A model generated the notes under the pieces. It did not search any database and was not told the origin of the DNA. It worked only from the letters and a program-made list of their open reading frames with translations. Of a stretch of DNA of 64,000 nt, positions 56,201 to 64,000 are shown one piece after another. The position numbers and the translations under genes were made by a program. Position 1 is the stretch's first letter. Every line of letters begins with the position of its first letter. The stretch is from Tragulus kanchil (lineage: Eukaryota; Chordata; Mammalia; Artiodactyla; Tragulidae): positions 171,707,501 to 171,771,500 of the forward strand of contig JAIOJX010000004.1 of assembly GCA_022376925.1 (NCBI GenBank). The letters are read 5' to 3'.

Positions 56201-59200
56201 TCCCATTGCAGTGGCCTCTGTCGCTGCAGAGCGCTGGCTGGTAATTGGACACATCAGTGCAGCCGCTCTGCGGCACGTGGGATCTTCCCAGGCCAGGGAT
56301 CAAACCGGCGCCCCTTGCACTGCCAGGCGGACTCTTCACCCGCTGGACCACCAGGAAGCCCACAAGGGGAGATTTTTATTGTGTGAGATTTTTTACTGTG
56401 CCCATGCCACGCAGCTTGTGGGCTCTCAGTTCCCTGAGACGGACCCTGGGCCCTCGGCAGTGGGAGTGCAGAGTGTGGACGGCTGGGTCGCCAGGGGATT
56501 CCCAGCTGAGGAGTACGCTGACAGAACGGACAGCAGGGAGTTTGGGCCATGATGAGAGGAATGTGAAGAGCATAGCATGTTCCAGCTACGTGTCGGCATA
56601 AGCATCACTCAAGAAAAACACAAGGAGGGCAAAGGACAAAGGCACAGATAGAAGATACTTGCAGGAGATACAAGCAGTTAGTCAGACTCGGACATCGTGT
56701 CACCAGTTAGTGGTATTTTGAGAAACAGGCGTGATGCCACGTCGGCGGCACCAAGTTTCAGAGCAAGCTCTGGATGCTGGGTGTGGGCAGGTGTGGGGAG
56801 GCAGTGCCCCCTTCAGAGCTTTGTGGGCTTTGCGCAGACTTATTAAAGAGCCACTTGGCCACGCGGCCAAGAAACTTCAGAAGGAGGGGGTCTGCACAGG
56901 TCAGGATTTGCTAAAGCCTTCCAGAGAGAGCCATCAGCTGTACAGAGAGGGAGGCACACGAGGTCTGTTGCTCAGTGTTACAAAAGCGAAACGCTGGGAA
57001 CCATCCATGCCTCCAAACAAGAAGCAGAATGACACTGTGGTGTATCTGCAGGAGTCGTTTGTAGTTCTTTAAAATGGTCTTTACCAGGAGGTTTTAGTGG
57101 TAAAAAGGGGACTGTGATAAGATGCTGGCGGGGGGCAAGGAGCACAGTTGTGTGTACAAGAGAATTTCAAGAGTTATAGTGAGGACACAGACTGGGGGTG
57201 AGCAGGTTCTTTTTTCTACATTTGGTATAGTCTACAGTTTCACAGTCCTTTGGATACTAAGGCGAAACTATGAAATAGACTGTGGGTTCTCTCCACCCCC
57301 CTAAATTGGTATTTGTTGGCAATTAGACGCCAAGAACGCGGTGTCTGACCCGTGGCCTGTGCTCTGAGAGGCGGTGCTCCCCGGGGTGGGCTCCGTCCCT
57401 GTCCGCGAAGATCTGGGTGAGACCCGAGGAAGGTTCCTTGCAGGAGACCCGCCCGGGGACCCCACAGGGTCTCGCCGTGAGGCGGTTTACCCGCCCTCCC
57501 CGTAAAGCCGCCTGCCTGGACACGCGTGTGAGCGCTGGGCCATAGCGCTGTCTTTCCCACAGTGACCGAGCGTGCGGACCACGCCCGGGAGAGCCTCTAC
57601 GAGCTCAACATGGACAAGTACGACGGGTGAGTAGGCGCGCTCCGCCGCCGCGCTCCTGGCCTGCCTCGGCTCTGTGCCCTCCCGCCCGCCCGTCTCTCCC
57701 CGGCTGTGGGAGTGAACGTTCCTCCCGGGACCCCCGGCGAGGCTGGGCCGCGCAGGGCCGGGCGCTCCTGCCCCGTGGGGAAGCGCCGCGTGTCAGGTCC
57801 GGCTCCCCTCTCAGTCCTACCGCCTCCTGCAGACACTTTCTCTATCATTTGAAAAGAGTGTTGTAGATGTGCTCGCCTTTATCCCTAAATGTGTGGGTGG
57901 ACTCCCTACAGTCGAGGGTGTTCTCCTTCGGGCCTGAGCTGAGGGGATCCCCACCAGGAGGTCCGTCCCGGCCCAAATGCCACCCTACCTGCTGTCCTGA
58001 CCCAGGTTCTGCCCTGTCCCGCTGGTTCCCTAGAGCAGGAGAGCCCGGGCTCAGGCGTGGCCTTCAGACGCGAGCTCGTGTCTCTCCAGCCTCCTGTGAC
58101 CGGAGCAGGCCCTCCACCTTCCCGGTGGGGCTGACCTGGGAGAGCCGGCCAGGGACCTTGCAGCCCGCCCCTCGGTTGGGGTCTGAGGCGTCCCCTTGGT
58201 CAGGGCCCGGCCATGCCTTGCCGGCTGCGGTGGTGTGGGGACGCTCGATGGCAGGAAGCCCTGGCCCAGCGGCAGGCTTCTGCGTGCGCGCTGTCCAGGC
58301 CCGCTGGCCCGTCCGCGCCTGCAGAGCCAGCGGCCCGTGCCTTGGGCAGAGCTGTCCCCGGTGCCTGCCCCGGGACAGGCACGTAGCAGGTGCAACCGGG
58401 GAGAAGAACGCTCGTCCGCAGCCCCATGGGTACAGGGGCTTTGACTGAAAGCCACGTGGCGAATAGACTGTCGCCCTCTGTGGAGGCGGTGCTCCCCGGG
58501 GTGGGCTCCGTCCCTGTCCGCGAAGATCTGGGTGAGACCCGAGGAAGGTTCCTTGCAGGAGACCCGCCCGGGGACCCCACAGGGTCTCGCCGTGAGGCGG
58601 TTTACCCGCCCTCCCCGTAAAGCCGCCTGCCTGGACACGCGTGTGAGCGCTGGGCCATAGCGCTGTCTTTCCCACAGTGACCGAGCGTGCGGACCACGCC
58701 CGGGAGAGCCTCTACGAGCTCAACATGGACAAGTACGACGGGTGAGTAGGCGCGCTCCGCCGCCGCGCTCCTGGCCTGCCTCGGCTCTGTGCCCTCCCGC
58801 CCGCCCGTCTCTCCCCGGCTGTGGGAGTGAACGTTCCTCCCGGGACCCCCGGCGAGGCTGGGCCGCGCAGGGCCGGGCGCTCCTGCCCCGTGGGGAAGCG
58901 CCGCGTGTCAGGTCCGGCTCCCCTCTCAGTCCTACCGCCTCCTGCAGACACTTTCTCTATCATTTGAAAAGAGTGTTGTAGATGTGCTCGCCTTTATCCC
59001 TAAATGTGTGGGTGGACTCCCTACAGTCGAGGGTGTTCTCCTTCGGGCCTGAGCTGAGGGGATCCCCACCAGGAGGTCCGTCCCGGCCCAAATGCCACCC
59101 TACCTGCTGTCCTGACCCAGGTTCTGCCCTGTCCCGCTGGTTCCCTAGAGCAGGAGAGCCCGGGCTCAGGCGTGGCCTTCAGACGCGAGCTCGTGTCTCT

Positions 59201-62200
59201 CCAGCCTCCTGTGACCGGAGCAGGCCCTCCACCTTCCCGGTGGGGCTGACCTGGGAGAGCCGGCCAGGGACCTTGCAGCCCGCCCCTCGGTTGGGGTCTG
59301 AGGCGTCCCCTTGGTCAGGGCCCGGCCATGCCTTGCCGGCTGCGGTGGTGTGGGGACGCTCGATGGCAGGAAGCCCTGGCCCAGCGGCAGGCTTCTGCGT
59401 GCGCGCTGTCCAGGCCCGCTGGCCCGTCCGCGCCTGCAGAGCCAGCGGCCCGTGCCTTGGGCAGAGCTGTCCCCGGTGCCTGCCCCGGGACAGGCACGTA
59501 GCAGGTGCAACCGGGGAGAAGAACGCTCGTCCGCAGCCCCATGGGTACAGGGGCTTTGACTGAAAGCCACGTGGCGAATAGCCCTGAGGTGGGATGGGCT
59601 GGGGAGGCCGCCGGGGCCCACAGGTCTCCAGGAGGAGCAGCTGGAGGAGCGGAGGGCACGGGCCGAGGGGAGGCGCCCCCGGACGACGGGGAGGAGCCGG
59701 CTGGCCCCGTGACCGGGTCCTCGCCAGGGGCGCCCCGCAGTGAGAGGGGCTGGGGCGGGGTTTGGAGCTGCAGCCGCGCCCGGGCCGGGCGTCAGGGTCT
59801 GTCTGATCGCCACCCACGCCGCTCCAGCTGGGCGACCGGGGCCAGCGGCACCGTCTCTGCTGGCGCTGGGCGTCCTGCGGTCACTGGGTCCTGGCCCAGG
59901 GCCTGGATGAGGCTCTGGCGCCTCAGTGGGTGCCTGTGCCTCTGGGGACGTCAGGCGGCTCGAAGCGCACGCCCAGAAGGGAGGTTCTGGGAGGGGAGTC
60001 GGAGTCACTCGCGGGAGTGGGTGGCGCTGGGGCGGGGCTGGGAGGCGCCTCGGGAAGGGAGGGCGCCAGGGGCAGCTGCCACAGGGCCGAGCTCCGGGAC
60101 GCCGGCTCAGGTCCTCCTGCCTAGGTCTTGTCTGCTTATCTTTCCGCAGCCGCCTGCTCCCAGCCCCTCCCCTTCCCTTGGTCCCCCAGGCCCTGCCCTT
60201 GGCTGCCTCTCTAACCCCGGCCTCGTGGCTGCCGCGGGGGTCTGAAGGCTCCCCGCTTTAGGCCTGGGGGGTCTGAAGTCCTCCAATGTGGAAGCAGGAG
60301 CAGCGTGGGGTGGGGGAGGGGCACGGGGACAGGAAGGAACACACCTGCCCGGACCCTCGAGGGAGGCGGGGCTGGTGCTGCGGGCCGTGCTGAGCCCGCC
60401 CGGCGTGCCTCCCGCAGCATCGTGTGCGTGGGCGGAGACGGCATGTTCAGCGAGGTCCTGCACGGCCTGGTGGGCAGGACGCAGAGGGACGCCGGCGTCG
60501 ACCAGAACCAGCCACGGGCCACGCTGGTGCCCAGCCCGCTGAGGATCGGCATCATCCCCGCCGGTACGCAGGCCGCGGGCGGGCGTCGGGTCTCTCCCTG
60601 GGCAGGGCTGGGCGTGTCAGGGGTCTCTCCCCTGGGGTGGGGGCCGGGCGGGGTCACCCTGGGTCTGCCTTCAGATTCATTCCTTCATTTCGGGTGTGCT
60701 TGTTCTCCATGCACCTGATGCAGGACCCCTGCTGTGTGCAGGAAGGGGTCGTGCCCTCCTCCCCGGGCACCAGCTTCCTGTCAGGTGGTGGGCGGGGGAC
60801 AGTCTCTGCTCTCAGAGAGCTGGCCGCTTGGTGGTGGGTGGGTTGTGGGGTGCCCGGAGCACAGTGGGGGAGATGGGGAGCAGGGGGTGGCCTGGAAGGG
60901 ACCGGGACCTGGAGCTGGGCGCTGGGTGCCGGGGCAGGAGGACCTCGGGTGAAAGCGGATGGGCTGCCAAGTCCTCATGTGACAGGCTCGGCGTGCTTCG
61001 GGTCTCCGGGAGCACCTCGCTCCTGGAAACAGTAGTAGGGGGAGCGGGTGCGGCCGGGGCTTTGCAGACAGTTCGGCGGGAGGAGGTGGCCTCCTCACCC
61101 TCGTCTGGGCCGCAGCAGCAGGGACCCTGTGGGTCAGGCTCGCGCGTGAAGGTGCCATCGCCCCATGTTGTAGGTGAGGACGCTGGTGAGGTTGCACGGC
61201 CGGTCAGAGGCTGTGTTTATACGCCGTGTATGTGTTGATATGAGTTTCTGGCCATAAGAAGGTGTGAGTTAGCTTAAAGATGAACACTTAAGATCCTTCA
61301 CTCTGATCTCAGACTGGTCCAGATTCCATTGCTCTGAGAGACGACAAAGGCTGCCGCCTGTGGACACGGCATCTCCACCGCCCGCGGCTGGACCTGGTGT
61401 GCGTGTTCGAGCAGCGGCCCGGCCGACGGGTCTCTGCAGTGCTGGTCGTGTGCCTGTGCAGCATTTATTGCACAGTTGCACTGGACGCCGTCAGTTTATT
61501 CCTGGGAAACCGAGCCCGGGGTTTTCAGGCGCTCTGCAGAGCACGCAGCCCCTGCCCCAGCCCCGGCCAACGGAGTCAGGACCTCGGGGCGGGGCGCAGC
61601 TCGGGAAGGGCCTGTAAATAAGAACCCGGGAGATTCTCTGCCCACTCGGGAGGAGACCCCGTTAGAACCAGGCCCGGCCAGGGACGACCCCTGGCGTCTG
61701 CACGGCGCCCTCGGATCCGGGCGCTAGCCGGGTGCCTGGCGGTCTCCCGCCTCTGTCTAGACGAGGGTGTGACAGGAGGAGGCAGTGCCCCGGCCGAGCC
61801 CCTGGGTTCAGAGCCGGTCCAGCTGGCCCTCACGTCCGCCAGCGGTGGCAGCTGCCCCCCGTGACGGGGGCCGGGCCGGGGCTCTGGTCTCACCAGGCGC
61901 AAGCCCACCGGCTTCTCCTTGACCGTCACAAGCTGTCCTGGCTCTGCGAGCACTTCCCCCAGAGTGCTGGGTCTGGGGCCTGGGCGCCAGGGCTGCTGCC
62001 ATCCTGGTGGGCACTGGCGCAGGCCCTGCCCCGAGACGCCCCGCCCCACACGCGGTCTCTGGAAGCTGTGTGTGCCGCGCGCTGGTGGCAGTCAAGGTCA
62101 AGGTCAGCCCCGGCCTCCTTGAAGGCTCAGCCCCAGCAAGGAGCCTTGTGGGTGAATTGTGTTTATGCCGTGTTTAGTCCCGGTCCTTGGAAGAAAGGGA

Positions 62201-64000
62201 AGCACTTAACCCTCACCTGCGTGAAAACACGTCAGGACCTTACGTTATACGAGTGACGTTGAGGACCCTCCCCCGCAGGGTCGACGGACTGCGTGTGCTA
62301 CTCGACGGTCGGCACCAACGACCCGGAGACCTCAGCTCTGCACATCATCGTGGGTAGGTGCCTCCGTCAGCGCCACGCCGACTTGCTGGAGCCCAGGACC
62401 CGGGCACACGCGGGCACCCGCCTGTCTTGATGTGTGGGTGCCAGGGCCGACGGGTCTCTGCAGTGCTGGTCGTGTGCCTGTGCAGCATTTATTGCACAGT
62501 TGCACTGGACGCCAGTTTATTCCTGGGAAACCGAGCCCGGGGTTTTCAGGCGCTCTGCAGAGCACGCAGCCCCTGCCCCAGCCCCGGCCAACGGAGTCAG
62601 GACCTCGGGGCGGGGCGCAGCTCGGGAAGGGCCTGTAAATAAGAACCCGGGAGATTCTCTGCCCACTCGGGAGGAGACCCCGTTAGAACCAGGCCCGGCC
62701 AGGGACGCACCCCTGGCGTCTGCACGGCGCCCTCGGATCCGGGCGCTAGCCGGGTGCCTGGCGGTCTCCCGCCTCTGTCTAGACGAGGGTGTGACAGGAG
62801 GAGGCAGTGCCCCGGCCGAGCCCCTGGGTTCAGAGCCGGTCCAGCTGGCCCTCACGTCCGCCAGCGGTGGCAGCTGCCCCCCGTGACGGGGGCCGGGCCG
62901 GGGCTCTGGTCTCACCAGGCGCAAGCCCACCGGCTTCTCCTTGACCGTCACAAGCTGTCCTGGCTCTGCGAGCACTTCCCCCAGAGTGCTGGGTCTGGGG
63001 CCTGGGCGCCAGGGCTGCTGCCATCCTGGTGGGCACTGGCGCAGGCCCTGCCCCGAGACGCCCCGCCCCACACGCGGTCTCTGGAAGCTGTGTGTGCCGC
63101 GCGCTGGTGGCAGTCAAGGTCAAGGTCAGCCCCGGCCTCCTTGAAGGCTCAGCCCCAGCAAGGAGCCTTGTGGGTGAATTGTGTTTATGCCGTGTTTAGT
63201 CCCGGTCCTTGGAAGAAAGGGAAGCACTTAACCCTCACCTGCGTGAAAACACGTCAGGACCTTACGTTATACGAGTGACGTTGAGGACCCTCCCCCGCAG
63301 GGTCGACGGACTGCGTGTGCTACTCGACGGTCGGCACCAACGACCCGGAGACCTCAGCTCTGCACATCATCGTGGGTAGGTGCCTCCGTCAGCGCCACGC
63401 CGACTTGCTGGAGCCCAGGACCCCGGGCACACGCGGGCACCCGCCTGTCTTGATGTGTGGGTGCCAGGGCCGACTGCCAGCAGGGCCCTGACTGCCGCCG
63501 TCCAGCCCGCCCAGCAGGGTGACCTTCAGAAACTCTCCAGAGCCTCCAGGGCCCTGGCCCAGCCTGGAGGGCGCCTGGCATCGCGCCCCAGCCGGCTCCC
63601 TCGAGGCCCGTGCGCCGGGCAGGCGCCTCTGCCCCAGCGCGTCCCCCTCCCCGGGCCCGGAGCCCTGCTCCCAGCCTGGTCCCGGCCCCGGATGCGGCCC
63701 CTGGTCCCCCGTGGGACAGACCGTGCCCTTCCCCTGTTCTCTAGAGAGAGGCAGGAGCTCCCGGCCCTTGTCGCTGTTCCGCGCCATCCTGGCGCCTGCG
63801 GGGCCCACGTGTGTCCCCGTCTCTGGTCCGCGCCCCGCGGCGGTGCTCCTCCGGGCGCCACAGTCACGGAAGGCCGTGTTTGCAGAGGGGGCCTCCGTGG
63901 CGCTGCCGTGGAGAAGCCCGGTGCCCCTCTCCTTGTCCAGCCTGCCGTCCTGTCAGTCAGCCGTATTTAGCCAGCTCCCCGCCACGCGGTGGCTCCCTCC
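40838..64000 (+). CDS. CERK: CERK, ceramide kinase (5' part of gene)
   Basis: Ceramide kinase phosphorylates ceramide to ceramide-1-phosphate using ATP at Golgi and other membranes. The recognised exons are 40,838-40,970; 54,132-54,245; 54,680-54,802; 55,937-56,062; 57,563-57,626; 60,418-60,563; and 62,279-62,353, all with AG/GT boundaries and continuous phase. They join to 781 nt, i.e. 260 codons plus one base, about half of the ~537-residue human enzyme. The N-terminal PH domain spans roughly residues 1-122 and the DAGK-type catalytic domain starts near residue 125. The glycine-rich GGKGQGKR and the GGDG motif (about residues 192-195) are intact. Relative to human the start lacks three residues near the N-terminus. 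Exons 5 and 7 each occur twice, in duplications J and K. The C-terminal half, including the calmodulin-binding region, is outside the window. Confidence 0.95.
43857..43901. repeat. (GT)n microsatellite in CERK intron 1
   Basis: Two GT runs split by GCAT and followed by a GA run. Confidence 0.9.
46124..46432 (+). mobile_element. CHR-type SINE in CERK intron 1
   Basis: Head GGCCTTCCCAGGTGGCTCAG, diverged B box, GAGCCTGTGCTCTGGAGCC block and an AATAAAATAAA tail. Confidence 0.8.
46860..47095. mobile_element. L1-like remnant
   Basis: T-rich DNA with GGCCAGTCTATGTCTTTTTA, CTGCCATTTTATTTGTTGC and TAGAATTCCATTTTGATTTG, which are familiar from mammalian L1 elements. It is diverged and inactive. Confidence 0.55.
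47132..47512 (-). mobile_element. BovB LINE internal fragment, reversed
   Basis: The plus strand shows GAGCATGACCTCACTAGCAT, CTGCTGAGTTTTCCAAATC, TAGAATTCCATCACCTCCAC and GTATTCTTACCTCC in order, the complement of BovB coding sequence. It is an inactive fragment in CERK intron 1. Confidence 0.75.
49914..52145. repeat. Tandem duplication I (unit ~1,119 bp)
   Basis: Copy 1 is 49,914-51,032 and copy 2 is 51,033 to about 52,145, in CERK intron 1. The last 130 bases of copy 1 have many deletions in G and TG runs relative to copy 2 (for example TTGGGCGGG against TTGGGGGCGGG). The rest matches except for one C. Confidence 0.95.
53034..53140 (+). mobile_element. Bov-tA SINE, 3'-truncated
   Basis: Head with GGCTCAGTGGTAAGGAATCC, a perfect GGGTTCGACCCCTGGGTC B-box region and GAAGATCCCCTGGAGGAGG, after which the similarity is lost. 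Confidence 0.8.
53579..53778 (+). mobile_element. Bov-tA SINE
   Basis: Contains GATCCCCTGGAGAAGGAAAT, GGCAGAGGAGCCTGG and CACAGAGTCGGACACGACTG in order. It lies 350 bases before CERK exon 2. Confidence 0.85.
54132..54245 (+). CDS. CERK: CERK coding exon 2
   Basis: After a TTTCCAG acceptor the exon reads D-A-C-S-V-P-I-S-E-I-I-T-V-E-E-T-D, continues SGKWQKMERPYAFT, and ends at a GTAACG donor. It takes one base from exon 1 and leaves one for exon 3, so the frame is continuous. It is the middle of the PH domain. Length equals the human exon (114 nt). Confidence 0.95.
54680..54802 (+). CDS. CERK: CERK coding exon 3
   Basis: Bounded by CACAG and GTACGT, this 123-nt exon encodes a basic stretch (RRARRRRWRW) followed by the end of the PH domain, with WCPEEQVCQLWLQTLRELL. 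The frame is open through both introns nearby, so a naive open frame overruns it. Human CERK has the same segment with more His/Lys in place of Arg. Intron 2 is only 434 nt. Confidence 0.95.
55185..55350 (+). mobile_element. Ungulate LINE-related fragment
   Basis: TTGATTTAGAATGCTGTGTT followed by CTGCCGTGCAG and a CAGATTCTTCTCCATTG stretch is a familiar interspersed repeat of ungulates. A shorter similar piece lies at 54,395-54,480. Family assignment is uncertain. Confidence 0.5.
55370..55520 (+). mobile_element. Bov-tA SINE, 5'-truncated
   Basis: Begins at the GGGTCGGGAAGATCTCCTGG region and ends with CGGACACGACGGAGAGACTG. It is in CERK intron 3. Confidence 0.8.
55937..56062 (+). CDS. CERK: CERK coding exon 4 (start of kinase domain)
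   Basis: After TTTCGCAG the 126-nt exon encodes S-R-P-K-H-L-L-V-F-I-N-P-L-G-G-K-G-Q-G-K, then RIYEKKVAPLFALASISTEII. The NPxGGKGxG element is the nucleotide-binding loop that opens the DAGK-type catalytic domain of lipid kinases. The donor is GTAAGG at 56,063. The sequence is intact. Confidence 0.95.
56126..56364 (-). mobile_element. CHR-type SINE, reversed, with target duplication
   Basis: TTATTTATTTATTTATTTT marks the reversed tail, and the reversed head ends at GGTCCACCAGGAAGCCC (right side, read on plus as CTGGACCACCAGG). AGGGGAGATTTT flanks it at 56,113-56,124 and 56,365-56,376. It is in CERK intron 4. Confidence 0.85.
56566..57562 (+). other. CERK: CERK intron 4, unassigned part
   Basis: Rightmost ~1 kb of intron 4. 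It is less GC rich than its neighbours and contains no gene. Its composition suggests an old degraded repeat, but I cannot name the family. Confidence 0.4.
57563..57626 (+). CDS. CERK: CERK coding exon 5, copy 1
   Basis: A 64-nt exon with CCCACAG acceptor and GTGAGT donor encodes TERADHARESLYELNMDKYDG. It joins in phase to exon 4 (G+TG gives Val) and exon 6 (GG+C gives Gly). An identical copy with identical splice sites is found 1,115 bases downstream in duplication J. Because 64 is not a multiple of three, only one copy can be used in a functional mRNA. Confidence 0.93.
58678..58741 (+). CDS. CERK: CERK coding exon 5, copy 2 (duplicate)
   Basis: Base-for-base repeat of the exon at 57,563-57,626, with the same flanking splice signals and intron sequence. 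It lies in copy 2 of duplication J. Including both copies would add 64 nt and shift the reading frame before exon 6, destroying the kinase domain. The most economical explanation is that the second copy is an assembly artefact; which of the two coordinates is kept makes no difference to the protein. Confidence 0.75.
60418..60563 (+). CDS. CERK: CERK coding exon 6 (GGDG motif)
   Basis: The 146-nt exon begins after CCCGCAG and encodes IVCVGGDGMFSEVLHGL, continuing through a linker to LRIGIIPAG. The GGDG motif is the catalytic signature of DAGK-type lipid kinases. Its second Gly (about residue 195 here) corresponds to human Gly198, reported to be essential for activity. IGIIPAG is a second conserved glycine-containing segment. 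The donor is GTACGC. The exon is intact and single copy. Confidence 0.95.
62279..62353 (+). CDS. CERK: CERK coding exon 7, copy 1
   Basis: After CCCGCAG the 75-nt exon encodes STDCVCYSTVGTNDPETSAL and ends HIIV before a GTAGGT donor. It continues the catalytic domain after IIPAG (G+GG gives Gly). Human CERK carries the same segment with Ser-Asp-Ala in place of Asn-Asp-Pro. An identical exon appears at 63,301-63,375 in duplication K. Confidence 0.93.
63301..63375 (+). CDS. CERK: CERK coding exon 7, copy 2 (duplicate)
   Basis: Exact repeat of 62,279-62,353 with the same acceptor and donor, inside copy 2 of duplication K. At 75 nt and phase 1-1 it would splice in frame, giving a 25-residue tandem repeat in the kinase domain. 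No such repeat is known in CERK, and small deletions near the junction of duplication K indicate a false duplication. Confidence 0.75.

Larger units (their letters stand above)
57368..59581. repeat. Tandem duplication J (unit 1,115 bp, CERK exon 5)
   Basis: Copy 1 is 57,368-58,466 and copy 2 is 58,483-59,581, with 16 bases between. The offset stays at 1,115 throughout, so the copies appear identical. Each contains CERK exon 5 with complete splice sites. Confidence 0.95.
61421..63474. repeat. Tandem duplication K (unit ~1,023 bp, CERK exon 7)
   Basis: Copy 1 is 61,421-62,444 and copy 2 is 62,445-63,467, with GGCCGAC at the start of copy 1, at the junction and at the end of copy 2. Copy 2 lacks three bases (GTC) about 65 bases after its start, and copy 1 lacks a C about 50 bases before its end. 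Each contains CERK exon 7. Confidence 0.95.

Noticed and set aside
2688..63474. Tandem duplications as a new amplification or mobile system
   Set aside because: Units share no ends, no target-site duplications, no encoded enzyme and no common motif, and the copies differ mainly at the junctions; assembly error explains all of these.

Overview
This is nuclear genomic DNA of a ruminant, most likely a bovid. It is dense in Pecora-specific retroposons: Bov-tA/BOV-A2 SINEs with the BovB-derived tail, CHR-type tRNA SINEs and fragments of the BovB (RTE) LINE. Older mammalian MIR, L2 and L1 remnants are also present. There is no prokaryotic, plasmid or viral organisation. Almost all long open frames are chance frames in GC-rich DNA. 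Two genes are recognised, arranged head to head as in the human TBC1D22A-CERK interval on chromosome 22q13. Ruminant species cannot be separated by eye.

Layout. 1-11,232: intron 1 of TBC1D22A (minus strand), mostly SINEs and old repeats; no further TBC1D22A exon was recognised. 10,860-12,010: CpG-island promoter with TBC1D22A coding exon 1 at 11,233-11,294. 12,010-40,400: intergenic, with no recognisable protein gene. 40,400-41,230: CpG island and promoter of CERK. 40,838 to the right edge: CERK (ceramide kinase, plus strand). Seven coding exons were found by matching the known protein and checking splice sites and phase. They encode the PH domain and the first part of the diacylglycerol-kinase-type catalytic domain, including the GGDG motif. 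The rest of CERK lies beyond the window.

The most striking structure is a series of eleven direct, near-identical tandem duplications (called A-K here), each 1.02-1.12 kb per unit. They are scattered over the window and share no sequence with each other. Two of them copy CERK exons. Differences between copies are mostly small deletions, usually near the internal junction (the end of copy 1 or the start of copy 2). This is what unmerged overlapping contig or read ends would leave. I interpret the series as false duplication in the assembly, adding about 12 kb to the window, and not as a new biological system. Duplicated CERK exon 5 (64 nt) would break the frame if both copies were spliced, whereas duplicated exon 7 (75 nt) would give a misleading in-frame repeat of 25 codons.

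No undescribed biological system was found. Secondary points of interest are the paired ETS sites and palindromic CRE at the TBC1D22A promoter, a possible divergent transcript from that promoter, and SINEs with clear target-site duplications.
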